Origin: Selenomonadaceae bacterium | Lineage (GTDB): Bacteria; Bacillota; Negativicutes; Selenomonadales; Selenomonadaceae | Assembly: GCA_017535925.1 (NCBI GenBank) | Contig: JAFXTD010000016.1 | Span: 1 to 45,754, forward strand | Length of the DNA: 45,754 nt | Direction of reading: 5' to 3' | Position numbers and translations under genes: made by a program | Shown here: positions 25,381 to 34,279 of the stretch, piece after piece | Layout: each line of letters opens with the position of its first letter | Numbering within the stretch: position 1 is the first letter of the stretch | Notes under the pieces: model-generated | What the model was told of the DNA's origin: nothing | What the model saw: the letters and a program-made list of their open reading frames with translations, nothing else | Databases searched by the model: none

Positions 25381-26668
25381 AATTTTTTTTCAAACGCTGG
25401 GTTGCAAAGTCAATCAATACGAAACGGAGGCAATGCAAAAACTTTTCGAGGCGGCGGGCTGTGAAATCACGGAAGAAATTTCGGAGGCGGAGGTCGTCGT
25501 CGTGAACACCTGCACTGTGACGGCGGTCAGTTCGCAAAAATCGCGGCAGATGATTCGGCGTGCGGCAAAGAAAAATTGTTTACTGGTCGTCGTCGGCTGC
25601 TACGCTCAAAGCGAGCCCGAAGAAATTTCACAGATTGAAGGCGTCGACGTGATAATCGGCACGAAGGACAGAGTTCGTATCGTCGAGCTTGTCGAGGACG
25701 CTTTTAAAAATCGCGGCGAAAAAATTTTGCAAGTCGGCAGCGTCGAGGACATCAAAAACTTTGAGGAATTGCCTCACACGCCTCACAGGACGCGAGCCTT
25801 TCTGAAGATTGAGGACGGTTGCAATAATTTTTGTTCCTACTGCATAATTCCCTACGTTCGCGGGCGCGTGAGGTCGAGGAGCCTTGAAAACATTCGCGCC
25901 GAGTGTCTTGAACTCAAAGCGGCGGGCTTCAAGGAAATTGTCTTGACGGGAATTCATATCGGAGCGTATGGTCGTGACTTCCGCGAAAAAATTTCTATTG
26001 TCGACGCGATAAAGACTGTCCTCGACGCGGCGAATCCACTGCGACTTCGATTGGGTTCGATTGAATCCGCCGAAATGACCGACGAGCTGATTGACTTGAT
26101 AAAAAATGACGGGCGCATTTGCAATCACGTGCACCTTCCTTTGCAAGCCGGCAGCGACGAAATTTTAAAGGCGATGCGCCGCCCGTACACGACGAAAAAT
26201 TTTTCGGAACTGACTGCGCGGCTGATTGAGGAAGTCCCGGAAATTTCAATCGGCACGGATTTAATCGCGGGCTTCCCCGGCGAGACGGAAGAAAATTTTT
26301 CAGAGACGCTGGAATTTATTCGGACGCAACCTTTCAGCAAAATACACGTCTTCCCGTATTCGGCAAGGGCAGGAACTTTGGCGGCGACCTTCCCGAATCA
26401 AATCCCTCCTCAAATAAAAAAAGCCCGCGCAAGTCAGGCGTTGGAAATTTCACGAGCTAAGGCAAAAAATTTTTCCGAACGACTAATCGGCAGGGAAGTT
26501 GAAATTATCGCGGAGACTTCGGAAGGCGGTTTGGTCGACGGCTTGACAAAAAATTATGTTCGCGTTTATACTTTCGACGAAAATATTCCGCTCGGCTCGG
26601 TCGTGAAAGTCAACGTCGAAAAACTTTTCAAAGACGGCGTTATCGGCTCGGCGAAAAAAATTTTTTGA
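25367..26668 (+). CDS. mtaB: tRNA (t6A37) methylthiotransferase MtaB
   Basis: MtaB is a radical-SAM enzyme that turns t6A37 into ms2t6A37 in tRNAs reading ANN codons. It is 433 residues. The N-terminal MTTase domain has QTLGCKVNQYET at residues 9-20 with its cluster cysteines; the radical-SAM CxxxCxxC motif is in CNNFCSYCIIPYVRGR near 151-166; a TRAM domain closes the C-terminus (about 370-433). The start at 25367 lies inside the 3' end of rsmE in another frame, a typical coupled arrangement. Confidence 0.94.
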   Translation: MNACKIFFQTLGCKVNQYETEAMQKLFEAAGCEITEEISEAEVVVVNTCTVTAVSSQKSRQMIRRAAKKNCLLVVVGCYAQSEPEEISQIEGVDVIIGTKDRVRIVELVEDAFKNRGEKILQVGSVEDIKNFEELPHTPHRTRAFLKIEDGCNNFCSYCIIPYVRGRVRSRSLENIRAECLELKAAGFKEIVLTGIHIGAYGRDFREKISIVDAIKTVLDAANPLRLRLGSIESAEMTDELIDLIKNDGRICNHVHLPLQAGSDEILKAMRRPYTTKNFSELTARLIEEVPEISIGTDLIAGFPGETEENFSETLEFIRTQPFSKIHVFPYSARAGTLAATFPNQIPPQIKKARASQALEISRAKAKNFSERLIGREVEIIAETSEGGLVDGLTKNYVRVYTFDENIPLGSVVKVNVEKLFKDGVIGSAKKIF

Positions 26669-26742
26669 GGCGTGTAACAAAATCCGAAATGCAACGTATA
26701 AGAGGCAGAAAGAAAATTACAAGCACAAAGGAGAAAATAAAA

Positions 26743-27069
26743 ATGGCAAAAGAAATTTTGGAAGACGAAATCCTCAGCGATGAGCAACTCGATAACGTGG
26801 CAGGCGGCACCCTCGCTCAAACCGCAGCCGACATGAACAGATTCACGCGCGAAACAGGTTTTCAATTTCACGGCAACGACAGCCAACAGCGTGAACAGTT
26901 CCGCGACATCCTCTTCCGCAGCGGCGTCAAGATTAAAGACCACGGCGGCTTCAGCGACAACGAGTACTTCCTCTTGAACAACAATGGCGAAAAAATCCGC
27001 TCCCTCACCGAAAACGAAGCCATGAATATCGCAATTAACAACTACAAGAACGGCAAATTCATCTGCTGA
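26743..27069 (+). CDS. Small protein with double-glycine (bacteriocin-type) leader
   Basis: The start is ATG 26743 with AAAGGAG seven bases upstream (108 residues). The N-terminus is acidic and ends in ILSDEQLDNVAGG, which matches double-glycine leaders of Nif11-like and other peptides matured by C39-peptidase ABC exporters. Cleavage after Gly22 would release an 86-residue product, rich in Asn, Phe and charged residues, with one cysteine at the very C-terminus (NGKFIC). That product is much longer than a usual bacteriocin. No modifying enzyme, immunity protein or exporter is in the window. Codon use resembles the highly expressed glycolytic genes. A strong terminator follows. The function is unknown. 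Confidence 0.7.
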   Translation: MAKEILEDEILSDEQLDNVAGGTLAQTAADMNRFTRETGFQFHGNDSQQREQFRDILFRSGVKIKDHGGFSDNEYFLLNNNGEKIRSLTENEAMNIAINNYKNGKFIC

Positions 27070-27089
27070 AAGACCTCCCTCATAACAAA

Positions 27090-27123
27090 AAAGACTCGGA
27101 ACAAATCGTCCGGGTCTTTTTTT
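27090..27123 (+). terminator. Terminator of the double-glycine leader gene
   Basis: A 10-bp stem, AAAGACTCGG (27090-27099) with CCGGGTCTTT (27110-27119), runs into a seven-T tract. Confidence 0.85.
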
Positions 27124-27131
27124 GCTTTGAG

Positions 27132-27225
27132 CTGGTAGGAACTGGGAACTGGGAACTAGGAGCTAGGAACTAGTTTCTTATCTCTAGTCCCTACTGGTTC
27201 CTTGTTCCTATTTACTAGTTCCTAC
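27132..27225. repeat. Heptamer tandem-repeat pair between convergent genes
   Basis: Copies of GGGAACT, AGGAACT and AGGAGCT (27132-27173) are followed by a T-rich turn and opposing TAGTCCC/GGTTCCT/AGTTCCT units (27184-27225). It ends just before the stop of sstT. Confidence 0.75.
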
Positions 27226-27226
27226 T

Positions 27227-28480
27227 TCATTCTTCGGCTCGCGGCGTCAAGTCAGAGGCTTTTAATTTTCCAAGCTTCTTACGTTCGGCAAATTCGGCAG
27301 TCGCAGTGAAGAGCGCATCGCTTGAGGAATTCAAAGCCGTTTCGCAAGAGTCTTGAAGGACGCCGATAATAAATCCGACGCCGACGACCTGCATTGCAAT
27401 ATCGTTATCGATACCGAAACTCGAACAGGCAACGGGAATCAAAAGCAGAGAGCCGCCCGCAACGCCCGAAGCACCGCAGGCACCGACGGTTGAAATTATG
27501 CAAAGCAGAAGAGCAGTAGGCATGTCGACGGAAATTCCCAACGTGTGAGCTGCAGCCAAAGACAAGACGGCGATTGTAATCGACGCGCCCGCCATGTTAA
27601 TCGTCGCGCCCAAAGGAATTGAAATCGAATACAAATCCTCGTTCAAGCCCAAACGTTTGCACAGGCTCATGTTGACGGGGATATTTGCCGCACTCGACCG
27701 CGTGAAGAATGCGTAAATGCCGCTTTCTTTGAGCGTCGCCAAGACAAGCGGATAAGGATTCATTCCTATTTTGAAAAAGACAATTATCGGATTCATGATA
27801 AGTGCCACGCTGAAGAACGCGCCGAGAAGTACCGCCAAGAGTTTTGCGTAGCCGAGCAGAGCGTCGACACCGCTGGTTACAATCGCATCGGCAACCAAGC
27901 CCATGATACCAAACGGAGCAAAGCGAATCACCCACTGCACGACTTTTGTTACCGCCTTAGCCAAATCGCCCAAGACCGTATGCAATTCGTCGCCCGCATG
28001 ACGGAACGCCAAACCCATGATAACGCCCCAAGCCAATATGCCGATATAATTTGCCGTCGTCAGCGCGTGTATCGGATTGTCGACGACGTTCATTATGACG
28101 TTCTGCAAAACTTCGATGATTCCGCCCGGCGGAGTGATTGTCGTGTCAGCGTCGATTTGGAGTTTTAAAGTCGTCGGGAATAAAAATGAGGCAGTGACCG
28201 CGACCAGCGACGCCAAAAATGTTCCGATGACGTAGAGTTGAATTATCGGCTTCATGGTTGCGTTCGATTCGGATTTTTGACTCATGGCGTTCATGACCAA
28301 AACGAAAACCAAAATCGGCGCGACGCCCTTCAACGCACTCACGAATAATTTGCCGAAAACCGCGATGACCGGAACGATTACCGGCACGAACAACGCCAGT
28401 AAAATTCCAATCACCAGACCGACGGCGATTAACTTTATCAGAGCCGTTTCGCCGTAAACTTTTGCAACTTTTGACAGCAA
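27227..28480 (-). CDS. sstT: Sodium:serine/threonine symporter
   Basis: SstT imports serine and threonine with Na+. The 417-residue protein belongs to the dicarboxylate/amino acid:cation symporter family: about eight helices, the serine-rich re-entrant loop [14 protein letters not shown] near residues 240-253, the [10 protein letters not shown] helix near 290 and the [19 protein letters not shown]-like loop near 330-350. Translation starts at TTG 28480, seven bases after AAAGGAGGG. It diverges from mfd. Its predicted leader contains a heptamer hairpin. It may act together with PFOR and other amino-acid fermentation steps, but this is not shown by linkage. Confidence 0.92.
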   Translation of the reverse strand: MLSKVAKVYGETALIKLIAVGLVIGILLALFVPVIVPVIAVFGKLFVSALKGVAPILVFVLVMNAMSQKSESNATMKPIIQLYVIGTFLASLVAVTASFLFPTTLKLQIDADTTITPPGGIIEVLQNVIMNVVDNPIHALTTANYIGILAWGVIMGLAFRHAGDELHTVLGDLAKAVTKVVQWVIRFAPFGIMGLVADAIVTSGVDALLGYAKLLAVLLGAFFSVALIMNPIIVFFKIGMNPYPLVLATLKESGIYAFFTRSSAANIPVNMSLCKRLGLNEDLYSISIPLGATINMAGASITIAVLSLAAAHTLGISVDMPTALLLCIISTVGACGASGVAGGSLLLIPVACSSFGIDNDIAMQVVGVGFIIGVLQDSCETALNSSSDALFTATAEFAERKKLGKLKASDLTPRAEE

Positions 28481-28497
28481 CTTGCACCCTCCTTTAT

Positions 28498-28566
28498 TAG
28501 CTACCGGCTTTTAGCTTTTAGCTGTTAGAAAAATCTTTTTCCTAACCACTAACAGCTAACAGCTAA
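28498..28566. repeat. Heptamer tandem-repeat pair in the sstT leader
   Basis: GCTTTTA/GCTGTTA units (28498-28529), a turn of A5-TC-T5, then CTAACCA/CTAACAG units (28541-28566). It lies between the predicted sstT start point and its start codon, so it would be transcribed as part of the 5' untranslated region. Confidence 0.7.
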
Positions 28567-28576
28567 ATTCCCCCGC

Positions 28577-28605
28577 ATTATACAACCGAATCAAGCGCGG
28601 CGCAA
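28577..28605 (-). promoter_or_regulatory. Promoter of sstT
   Basis: On the minus strand the -10 is TATAAT (28577-28582), with a weak -35 TTGCGC (28600-28605) 17 bases away. Confidence 0.5.
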
Positions 28606-28608
28606 ATG

Positions 28609-28637
28609 TTGAAAAAATTATTTCAAGCAAATATAAT
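28609..28637 (+). promoter_or_regulatory. Promoter of mfd
   Basis: -35 TTGAAA (28609-28614), 17-base spacer, -10 TATAAT (28632-28637); start near 28644. This lies downstream of the first in-frame ATG (28606) and so decides the mfd start. Confidence 0.75.
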
Positions 28638-28668
28638 CGCCTCAAAAAGTTTTCATGAGGTAGAGGCA

Positions 28669-31600
28669 ATGCACAAAATTTTGGAAGAGGCACTGCGCGA
28701 CGAAATGATTCGCGAGGCGTCGAAGAAATTTTCCAAGCGCGGGGAGTTTTTGATTTACGGAGTGACGGGCACGCAAAAAATTTTGCCGGCGGCTGCGGCT
28801 TACGAACTCAATCCGCGCCCGACAATTATTTTGGTCAGCGAGCACGAAAGAATTTCGGAGTGGCATGACGACCTTGCCGAGCTGTTATCGGGCGTCGAAG
28901 TCGTCGAGTTGCCCGAATTGGATTTAATCGACGTGAACGCCTCAACAATCGGCGTGGAGCGGCAGGCAAAACGTTTGGAGATTTTGGCGAGACTTTTGCG
29001 CGGCGAAAAATTAATCGTCTTGGCAACGGCGGCGGCGGCAGTCAAAAAAGATTTTTCGCGACAAGATTTTTTGAAGTTTCAATTTCGCGTCGAGGTCGGA
29101 CAAAATTTATCGCTTGAAAAATTTTTGCTCAAGCTGAACGAATTCGGCTACGAGCGGGCGGACGAGGTTGACGCAATCGGGAAGTTCAGCGTGCACGGCG
29201 GCATTGTCGATATTTTTCCGATTAACGAGGCGTCGCCTTGTCGAATTGAATTTTTCGGCGATGAAGTTGATTCACTGCGTGCGATTGATTTTGAGACGTT
29301 CCGCTCCGTGAAAAAGTTGCAAAGTCTGACGATTCTCCCGATAAAAAATTTCGGCAAGACGAGCGAACCGTTTTTGAGCTGCGCGGGCGAGGGCGGCACG
29401 ATTATTTTCGACGAGCCCGCAAGAATTTACGAGGCGATTCACAAGCTCACGACCGAAGACCCCGAACTCAAGAAAAAAATTTTTACCTTCGCCGAACTGA
29501 TTCAAAGTTCACGCGCCGGCAGTCTGATTTATCTTGAGCTGATGTTGAAAAAAATTCGCGCCGTCGAGCCGCAAGAGACAATCGGAATCACCGCCGCCAA
29601 TGTCACGACCTTTCGCGGGCAGACGAAATTTTTTTTGGAAGAAATTTCACGCCTGCTTGAGTTCGGACAAAAAATTTATCTTCTCTTCACAAGCCAATCA
29701 AAAATGCTCGGCATGGAAAAACTTTTGGAAGAAAATAATTTTCGCGGCATAAAATTTCAGCTCGGCACATTGAACGACGGCTTCACGTTGCCCAATGCAA
29801 AGCTCACTGTCTTGACTGAAAAAAATATTTTCGGCGGACAAATCGTGCGGCGGAAAAAAATTTATCCCGAGGCGGGCGACAGGATTAAACATTTCAGCGA
29901 CATAAAGCCCGGCGATTACGTTGTTCACGTCGAAAACGGTATCGGCAAGTATCTGGGCGTCGAGACTCTGGAGTTTAACGGTCAACGCAAAGATTTTCTG
30001 CACATTCAATACGGCGGCGAGGACAAGCTTTACATTCCCGTCGAGCAAGTCAATTATCTGCAGAAATATATTTCCGACGACGACTCTGCTCCGAAATTGT
30101 CGCGCTTGGGTTCGGGCGATTGGTCACGAGCAAAATCGAGAGCTTCCGCAGCCGTCGAGGACATTGCCGAAAAACTTTTGGAACTCTACGCCATGCGCGA
30201 AAAGTCTTCGGGTTTTGCCTTTGACGAGGACGACGCCACTCAACGCGAATTCGAGGACGCCTTCCCCTACGAAGAGACGCCCGACCAAGTCCGTGCCGTT
30301 GCCGAAATAAAAAAAGATATGGAACGCCCGCGACCGATGGACAGGCTTGTTTGCGGAGATGTCGGCTTCGGCAAAACCGAAATTGCAATTCGGGCGGCTT
30401 ACAAGGCGGCAATGAACGGCAAGCAATGCGCGGTGCTTGTTCCGACGACTGTCCTCGCTCAACAACATTATCAAACGTTTTCGGAAAGATTCGCGGGTTT
30501 TCTTCCGACGGTCGATGTTATCTGCCGCTTCCGCACGCCGAAGGAACAACGCACGACTTTGCAAAAAGTTCGCGCAGGTCAAGTAGACGTGTTAATAGGA
30601 ACGCACGCGATTTTGTCAAGCCGAATAAAGTTCAAAGATTTGGGCTTGCTGATAATCGACGAGGAACAAAGATTCGGTGTCAAGCAGAAAGAACGAATTC
30701 GGGCAATGAGCATGGGAGTCGACGTGTTGACTTTGAGCGCGACGCCGATACCTCGAACGTTGCATATGTCTTTGGTCGGAGCGCGCGACATGAGCTTGAT
30801 TGAAACTGCGCCGGCTGAAAGATTTCCGGTACAAACTTACATAATCGAGGACAACGATGAAATAATTGCGGAGGCTCTTCGACGAGAGATTCGGCGAGGC
30901 GGTCAAGTTTATTTCGTTTACAATCGGATAGAGACGATTGACATGATGCGCGACCGATTGACGAGGCTTGTGCCCGAAGCAAAAATTCAAACGGCGCACG
31001 GGCAAATGTCAAACGATTTCCTCGAAAACATCATGATGGATTTTTACGAGGGCGCGTTCAATGTGTTGCTGTCGACTTCGATAATTGAGAGCGGGCTTGA
31101 CGTTGCCAACGCGAACACGATAATAATTTACGACGCGGACAATTTCGGCTTGGCTCAACTTTATCAAATGCGCGGGCGAGTCGGGCGTTCGAGTCGGATG
31201 GCGTTTGCTTATTTCGTTCACCGCGCCGATAAAATTTTGGGCGAGACTGCCGAAAAAAGATTGCAAGCCATGAGGGAGTTCGCGCAGTTGGGAGCGGGCT
31301 TTAAAATCGCCATGAGGGACTTGCAGATTCGTGGCGCGGGAAATTTATTGGGAGCACAACAACACGGACACATTGCGAGCGTCGGCTTTGAAATGTACTG
31401 TCAACTTTTGGAAGAGGCGGTCAAGAAACTTCAAAACAAAACGATTGAACAAGACGACGAGCCCGCCCCGATAATCAGCTTGCCGATTGAGGCATTCATT
31501 GACAGAAATTACATTTCGAACGCGGGCGACAAGATAGAAATTTATCGGCGGCTTGCGGTCGTGAAGGCGGCGGCTGAAGTAAAAGACTTGCGAGAGGAAT

Positions 31601-31905
31601 TGACCGATCGTTTCGGAAAAATCACGGAGCCCGTCGAAAATCTTTTGCAGGTTGCGTTGATAAGACTTGCCGCAAAAAAATTGGGCGTGCTTTCGATTAA
31701 GGAAAAAGATTTGCGTGTCGAGATAATTTTTTCCGACATAAAAAAAATTTCCGCGCAGGGCATTATCGACTTGAGTAAAATTTTCCGCCGCGATTTTAAA
31801 TTCATTGAAAGTTCGCAACGAATTTTCCTCACGGTCAAGACGAAAAAAAATCTTCTCTCAAGCGTGCTGAACGTCTTGAAAGTTTTGAACTCAATCGACA
31901 AGTGA
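28669..31905 (+). CDS. mfd: Transcription-repair coupling factor
   Basis: Mfd removes RNA polymerase stalled at lesions and recruits UvrA. From ATG 28669 it has 1,078 residues, slightly short of the usual 1,150. It has a UvrB-like N-terminal module (DEVDAIGKFSVHGGIVDIFP near residues 163-182), the RNA-polymerase interaction domain starting at PGDYVVHVENGIGKYLG near 414, Walker A GDVGFGKTEIA near 562, DEEQRFGVKQKE near 664, the helicase motif VI region MRGRVGRSSRMAFAYF near 834, and the C-terminal UvrA-masking TRCF domain. The start was chosen because a near-consensus promoter overlaps the region between 28606 and 28637, and GAGGTAGAGG precedes ATG 28669. Confidence 0.95.
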   Translation: MHKILEEALRDEMIREASKKFSKRGEFLIYGVTGTQKILPAAAAYELNPRPTIILVSEHERISEWHDDLAELLSGVEVVELPELDLIDVNASTIGVERQAKRLEILARLLRGEKLIVLATAAAAVKKDFSRQDFLKFQFRVEVGQNLSLEKFLLKLNEFGYERADEVDAIGKFSVHGGIVDIFPINEASPCRIEFFGDEVDSLRAIDFETFRSVKKLQSLTILPIKNFGKTSEPFLSCAGEGGTIIFDEPARIYEAIHKLTTEDPELKKKIFTFAELIQSSRAGSLIYLELMLKKIRAVEPQETIGITAANVTTFRGQTKFFLEEISRLLEFGQKIYLLFTSQSKMLGMEKLLEENNFRGIKFQLGTLNDGFTLPNAKLTVLTEKNIFGGQIVRRKKIYPEAGDRIKHFSDIKPGDYVVHVENGIGKYLGVETLEFNGQRKDFLHIQYGGEDKLYIPVEQVNYLQKYISDDDSAPKLSRLGSGDWSRAKSRASAAVEDIAEKLLELYAMREKSSGFAFDEDDATQREFEDAFPYEETPDQVRAVAEIKKDMERPRPMDRLVCGDVGFGKTEIAIRAAYKAAMNGKQCAVLVPTTVLAQQHYQTFSERFAGFLPTVDVICRFRTPKEQRTTLQKVRAGQVDVLIGTHAILSSRIKFKDLGLLIIDEEQRFGVKQKERIRAMSMGVDVLTLSATPIPRTLHMSLVGARDMSLIETAPAERFPVQTYIIEDNDEIIAEALRREIRRGGQVYFVYNRIETIDMMRDRLTRLVPEAKIQTAHGQMSNDFLENIMMDFYEGAFNVLLSTSIIESGLDVANANTIIIYDADNFGLAQLYQMRGRVGRSSRMAFAYFVHRADKILGETAEKRLQAMREFAQLGAGFKIAMRDLQIRGAGNLLGAQQHGHIASVGFEMYCQLLEEAVKKLQNKTIEQDDEPAPIISLPIEAFIDRNYISNAGDKIEIYRRLAVVKAAAEVKDLREELTDRFGKITEPVENLLQVALIRLAAKKLGVLSIKEKDLRVEIIFSDIKKISAQGIIDLSKIFRRDFKFIESSQRIFLTVKTKKNLLSSVLNVLKVLNSIDK

Positions 31906-31926
31906 AGTTGCTTTGCCGTTATCTCC

Positions 31927-31999
31927 ATTCCCAATTTAGTGGCTAGTGGTTAGTGGTTAGAAAAACAATTCCCAATTCCTCATTCCCAATTCCTAATTA
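31927..31999. repeat. Heptamer tandem-repeat pair after mfd
   Basis: GTGGCTA/GTGGTTA units (31939-31960), an A-rich turn, then alternating ATTCCCA/ATTCCTC/ATTCCTA units (31968-31999). It is immediately followed by a terminator. Confidence 0.8.
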
Positions 32000-32006
32000 A
32001 AAAAAC

Positions 32007-32039
32007 CCTCGCCGTTTGTTGACGAGGATTTTTTTTTAT
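32007..32039. terminator. Bidirectional terminator between mfd and rodZ
   Basis: CCTCG (32007-32011) pairs with CGAGG (32023-32027). A nine-T tract follows on the plus strand, and seven T are present on the minus strand. The rodZ stop lies inside it. Confidence 0.8.
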
Positions 32040-32836
32040 TGACGAGAAAAAGTTTTGTCGATAACGTCACCGACTGCGCCTTGAACGCCGAGACTCTTGC
32101 CGCCTTGAAAGAATTCGACCGCGCCGGCATTTCCGAGACGGAAAGTGATATTTTCTTTGCCTTCCCAAGAAAGAGTTTGTCCGCCTTCGATCACGCCTTC
32201 TTGAACGACAGTGCCGTCGACCGTGACGAGAGCCCAGCAACGATCATTGAAACGAGCTTGAACTTCCACTTTGTCACTTGGCGGAGGAGCAGGTTCGGCT
32301 TTGGCGACGGGTGTCGGATTATCGGCGGGAACAGGTTCGGGATTTACGGGTTGAGTTTGTTGCGTGGGAGGATTGACTGCCGCAACGTCACTTTCCGAAC
32401 TTGAAAACCAAGACCACACGCCGCCCGCGATTGCCGCGATTAAAATGACTGCCGCGACGATTAAAAAGTTTGAGCGATTGTTGCCGCTGTCTTGAATTGA
32501 ATAGCCGATAGATTTTTTTTCGGGCTTGGGCTCAAATTTCTTTTCCGGCTCGACAACATTTTCCGTTGCAGTTTCCGCCGTATCAGACGCTTGAGCCTCT
32601 GCCGAAAGTTCTGCCATGTCGGCTGCGAATTCTTTGGCGGCGGCTTCGGCGTCCATGTCCAAAAATTTTGCGTAGTTTTTAATGAAACCTTTGGTGTAAA
32701 TCGCGCCCGGCAATTTGTCGTATTCGCCGTTCTCGATAGCCTCTATGTAAAGAGCGCGTATGCTTGTGCCCTGTTCGATGTCGCTTATGGATAAATTTTG
32801 TCGTTCCCGTTCTTGACGTAACGTATAGCCTACCAT
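32036..32836 (-). CDS. rodZ: RodZ-like cell-shape protein
   Basis: RodZ links MreB filaments to the wall-synthesis complex. The start is ATG 32836, seven bases after AAAGGAGAT; ATG 32845 overlaps that site. Residues 1 to about 75 are a RodZ-type HTH (GYTLRQERERQNLSISDIEQ and YTKGFIKNYAKFLDMD). A single helix NFLIVAAVILIAAIAGGVW near 124-143 crosses the membrane. A Pro/Gln/Ala-rich linker leads to the C-terminal DUF4115 beta domain with CWALVTVDGTVVQEGVIEGG. The topology (cytoplasmic HTH, one helix, external beta domain) is that of RodZ. It has its own promoter and is followed by thrE's separate transcription unit. Confidence 0.88.
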   Translation of the reverse strand: MVGYTLRQERERQNLSISDIEQGTSIRALYIEAIENGEYDKLPGAIYTKGFIKNYAKFLDMDAEAAAKEFAADMAELSAEAQASDTAETATENVVEPEKKFEPKPEKKSIGYSIQDSGNNRSNFLIVAAVILIAAIAGGVWSWFSSSESDVAAVNPPTQQTQPVNPEPVPADNPTPVAKAEPAPPPSDKVEVQARFNDRCWALVTVDGTVVQEGVIEGGQTLSWEGKENITFRLGNAGAVEFFQGGKSLGVQGAVGDVIDKTFSRQ

Positions 32837-32860
32837 TTTCAACATCTCCTTTCAGGGCGC

Positions 32861-32889
32861 ATTATAAACGACTGATTTTTAAAATACAA
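32861..32889 (-). promoter_or_regulatory. Promoter of rodZ
   Basis: On the minus strand, -35 TTGTAT (32884-32889), a 17-base spacer and -10 TATAAT (32861-32866). Confidence 0.65.
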
Positions 32890-32926
32890 GAGGCATTTTC
32901 AGCTTGCGGCAAAAGTGTCGGCAGAT

Positions 32927-34279
32927 TCATTCTTTCGTTTCGTAAATTTCGTTGAGAAGTTTTTCCTGCTTGTCTTTGCTCTGTCGTTCGAAGGAACGCT
33001 TTGCAAAAATGTTGGGCATTGCCGCGCCGATTGCTATTGCCAAAATTATCAGCAAGGCATCGACGCCCGATTGAACCGCTGTCAAAAGTTGGTCGACCGT
33101 GAGGCTGCGGATATTTATTATCGCGAAGAGCAATCGATAAATCAGAACGCCGGGCACAAGCGGAATGACTGCCGGCACGACCAAAACCATTGACGGCGCA
33201 TGCAACCAGTGAATTGCTCGGATAGCGATTATGCTGACCAGAGCCGCGCCCGCCAAAGTTCCGATTTCCGAACCGAAGCCCAATTCGAAGACAAAGAAAT
33301 TTCTCGTGCAAACACAAATTGCTCCGCCGCAAGCCGTAGCAGATAAAAGCCGCGGAGGAACATTGAACAAAATCGAAAAGCTTGCCGCGCCGACTGCCGC
33401 CGCCGTCATGAAAAGGAGGTAATCGCTGTCGGGTCGCATTGCCAAATTCGTGAAGGAGTCGAAATCCGCCATGCCGATTGCAAAGACAATCCCGAAAGTC
33501 ATTGCGCCGATTATTATCAGCGTGTGAATTATTCGCGCCGAGCCGCTGACCACGTAAGTGTTGAGCATGTCGCTCATGCCGTTTATCATCGGAATGCCCG
33601 GTACCAAGAACAACGAGGCAGCTATCAGCGGGTGCCAAGGTGTAGCCGTCGGCAAAAAGTGCGTGAGGTAAGCGATAATCGTCGCCGAGAAAGCCGCAAA
33701 AGTCATTGAGACGTAGGGATTTATTCCGAAACGTTCGGCGCATTGAAGTTGGACGACCTTTCCGATAACCGCCGCTGCCGTCGTGTAAATCGCCGCGTTT
33801 ATGTCGCAACCGAACAGCGTGCAAAAAGCTCCGCAACCCGTGCCCGCAGATAAAATCGTCATCCAATGAGGATAGCTGCGCGGACGAGTGGCAATGGCTT
33901 GAAGTTCGCCTTTGAATTCGTCGAGAGTGTAATGTTCTTTCAAAGCGCGCCATGTCAAACGACTGATTGCGGAAATGATTCGCATGTTGACTGCGTGCTT
34001 GACGCATTTGCGAAACGAGGTGTGAGAATGATGTTCGTCGCTGATGTTGAGCATTAAGGTCGTGTACATGATGTGCAAGTGAAATTTTTCGGCTTCAATG
34101 CCCATGTACGCGGCAACCCTTTTCATGTCGCGAACGATTTGCGCGGTATCGGCTCCGTTTTCCATGAGCAACTGCCCGACTGTCAAGATAAGTTGAGATT
34201 TTTGTCCGATTTCGGCGAACGCCTCGCGCAGAAGCTCGCGTTGCTCCTCGTAATAAGTTTTGAAGTCGTTATCTTTCAT
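32927..34279 (-). CDS. ThrE-family threonine/serine exporter
   Basis: The 450-residue protein joins the two halves of the ThrE family: an N-terminal DUF1212-like part (VGQLLMENGADTAQIVRDM near residues 30-48) followed by several helices, and a C-terminal DUF3815-like helical part. The loop LVPGIPMINGMSDML near 245 is typical. ThrE members export threonine and serine by proton antiport. Start ATG 34279 has AAGGA upstream; TTG 34288 is also open. It overlaps the upstream gene by about 11 bases, so the two are co-transcribed. With SstT nearby, the region encodes both import and export of hydroxy amino acids, but on different transcripts. Confidence 0.88.
   Translation of the reverse strand: MKDNDFKTYYEEQRELLREAFAEIGQKSQLILTVGQLLMENGADTAQIVRDMKRVAAYMGIEAEKFHLHIMYTTLMLNISDEHHSHTSFRKCVKHAVNMRIISAISRLTWRALKEHYTLDEFKGELQAIATRPRSYPHWMTILSAGTGCGAFCTLFGCDINAAIYTTAAAVIGKVVQLQCAERFGINPYVSMTFAAFSATIIAYLTHFLPTATPWHPLIAASLFLVPGIPMINGMSDMLNTYVVSGSARIIHTLIIIGAMTFGIVFAIGMADFDSFTNLAMRPDSDYLLFMTAAAVGAASFSILFNVPPRLLSATACGGAICVCTRNFFVFELGFGSEIGTLAGAALVSIIAIRAIHWLHAPSMVLVVPAVIPLVPGVLIYRLLFAIINIRSLTVDQLLTAVQSGVDALLIILAIAIGAAMPNIFAKRSFERQSKDKQEKLLNEIYETKE

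Noticed and set aside
26743-28480. A RiPP biosynthetic cluster around the double-glycine leader gene
   Set aside because: Neighbours are mtaB and sstT. There is no C39 exporter, cyclase or dehydratase. The radical-SAM MtaB upstream is a tRNA enzyme, not a peptide-modifying one.
28606-28668. Upstream ATG 28606 as the mfd start
   Set aside because: It precedes the -35 and -10 of the mfd promoter, so it would not be in the message. ATG 28669 has a ribosome site.
32862-34007. A 381-codon frame overlapping thrE on the same strand
   Set aside because: It is rich in Arg, His and Ser in an out-of-frame pattern. The other frame gives an intact ThrE-family protein with a proper ribosome site.
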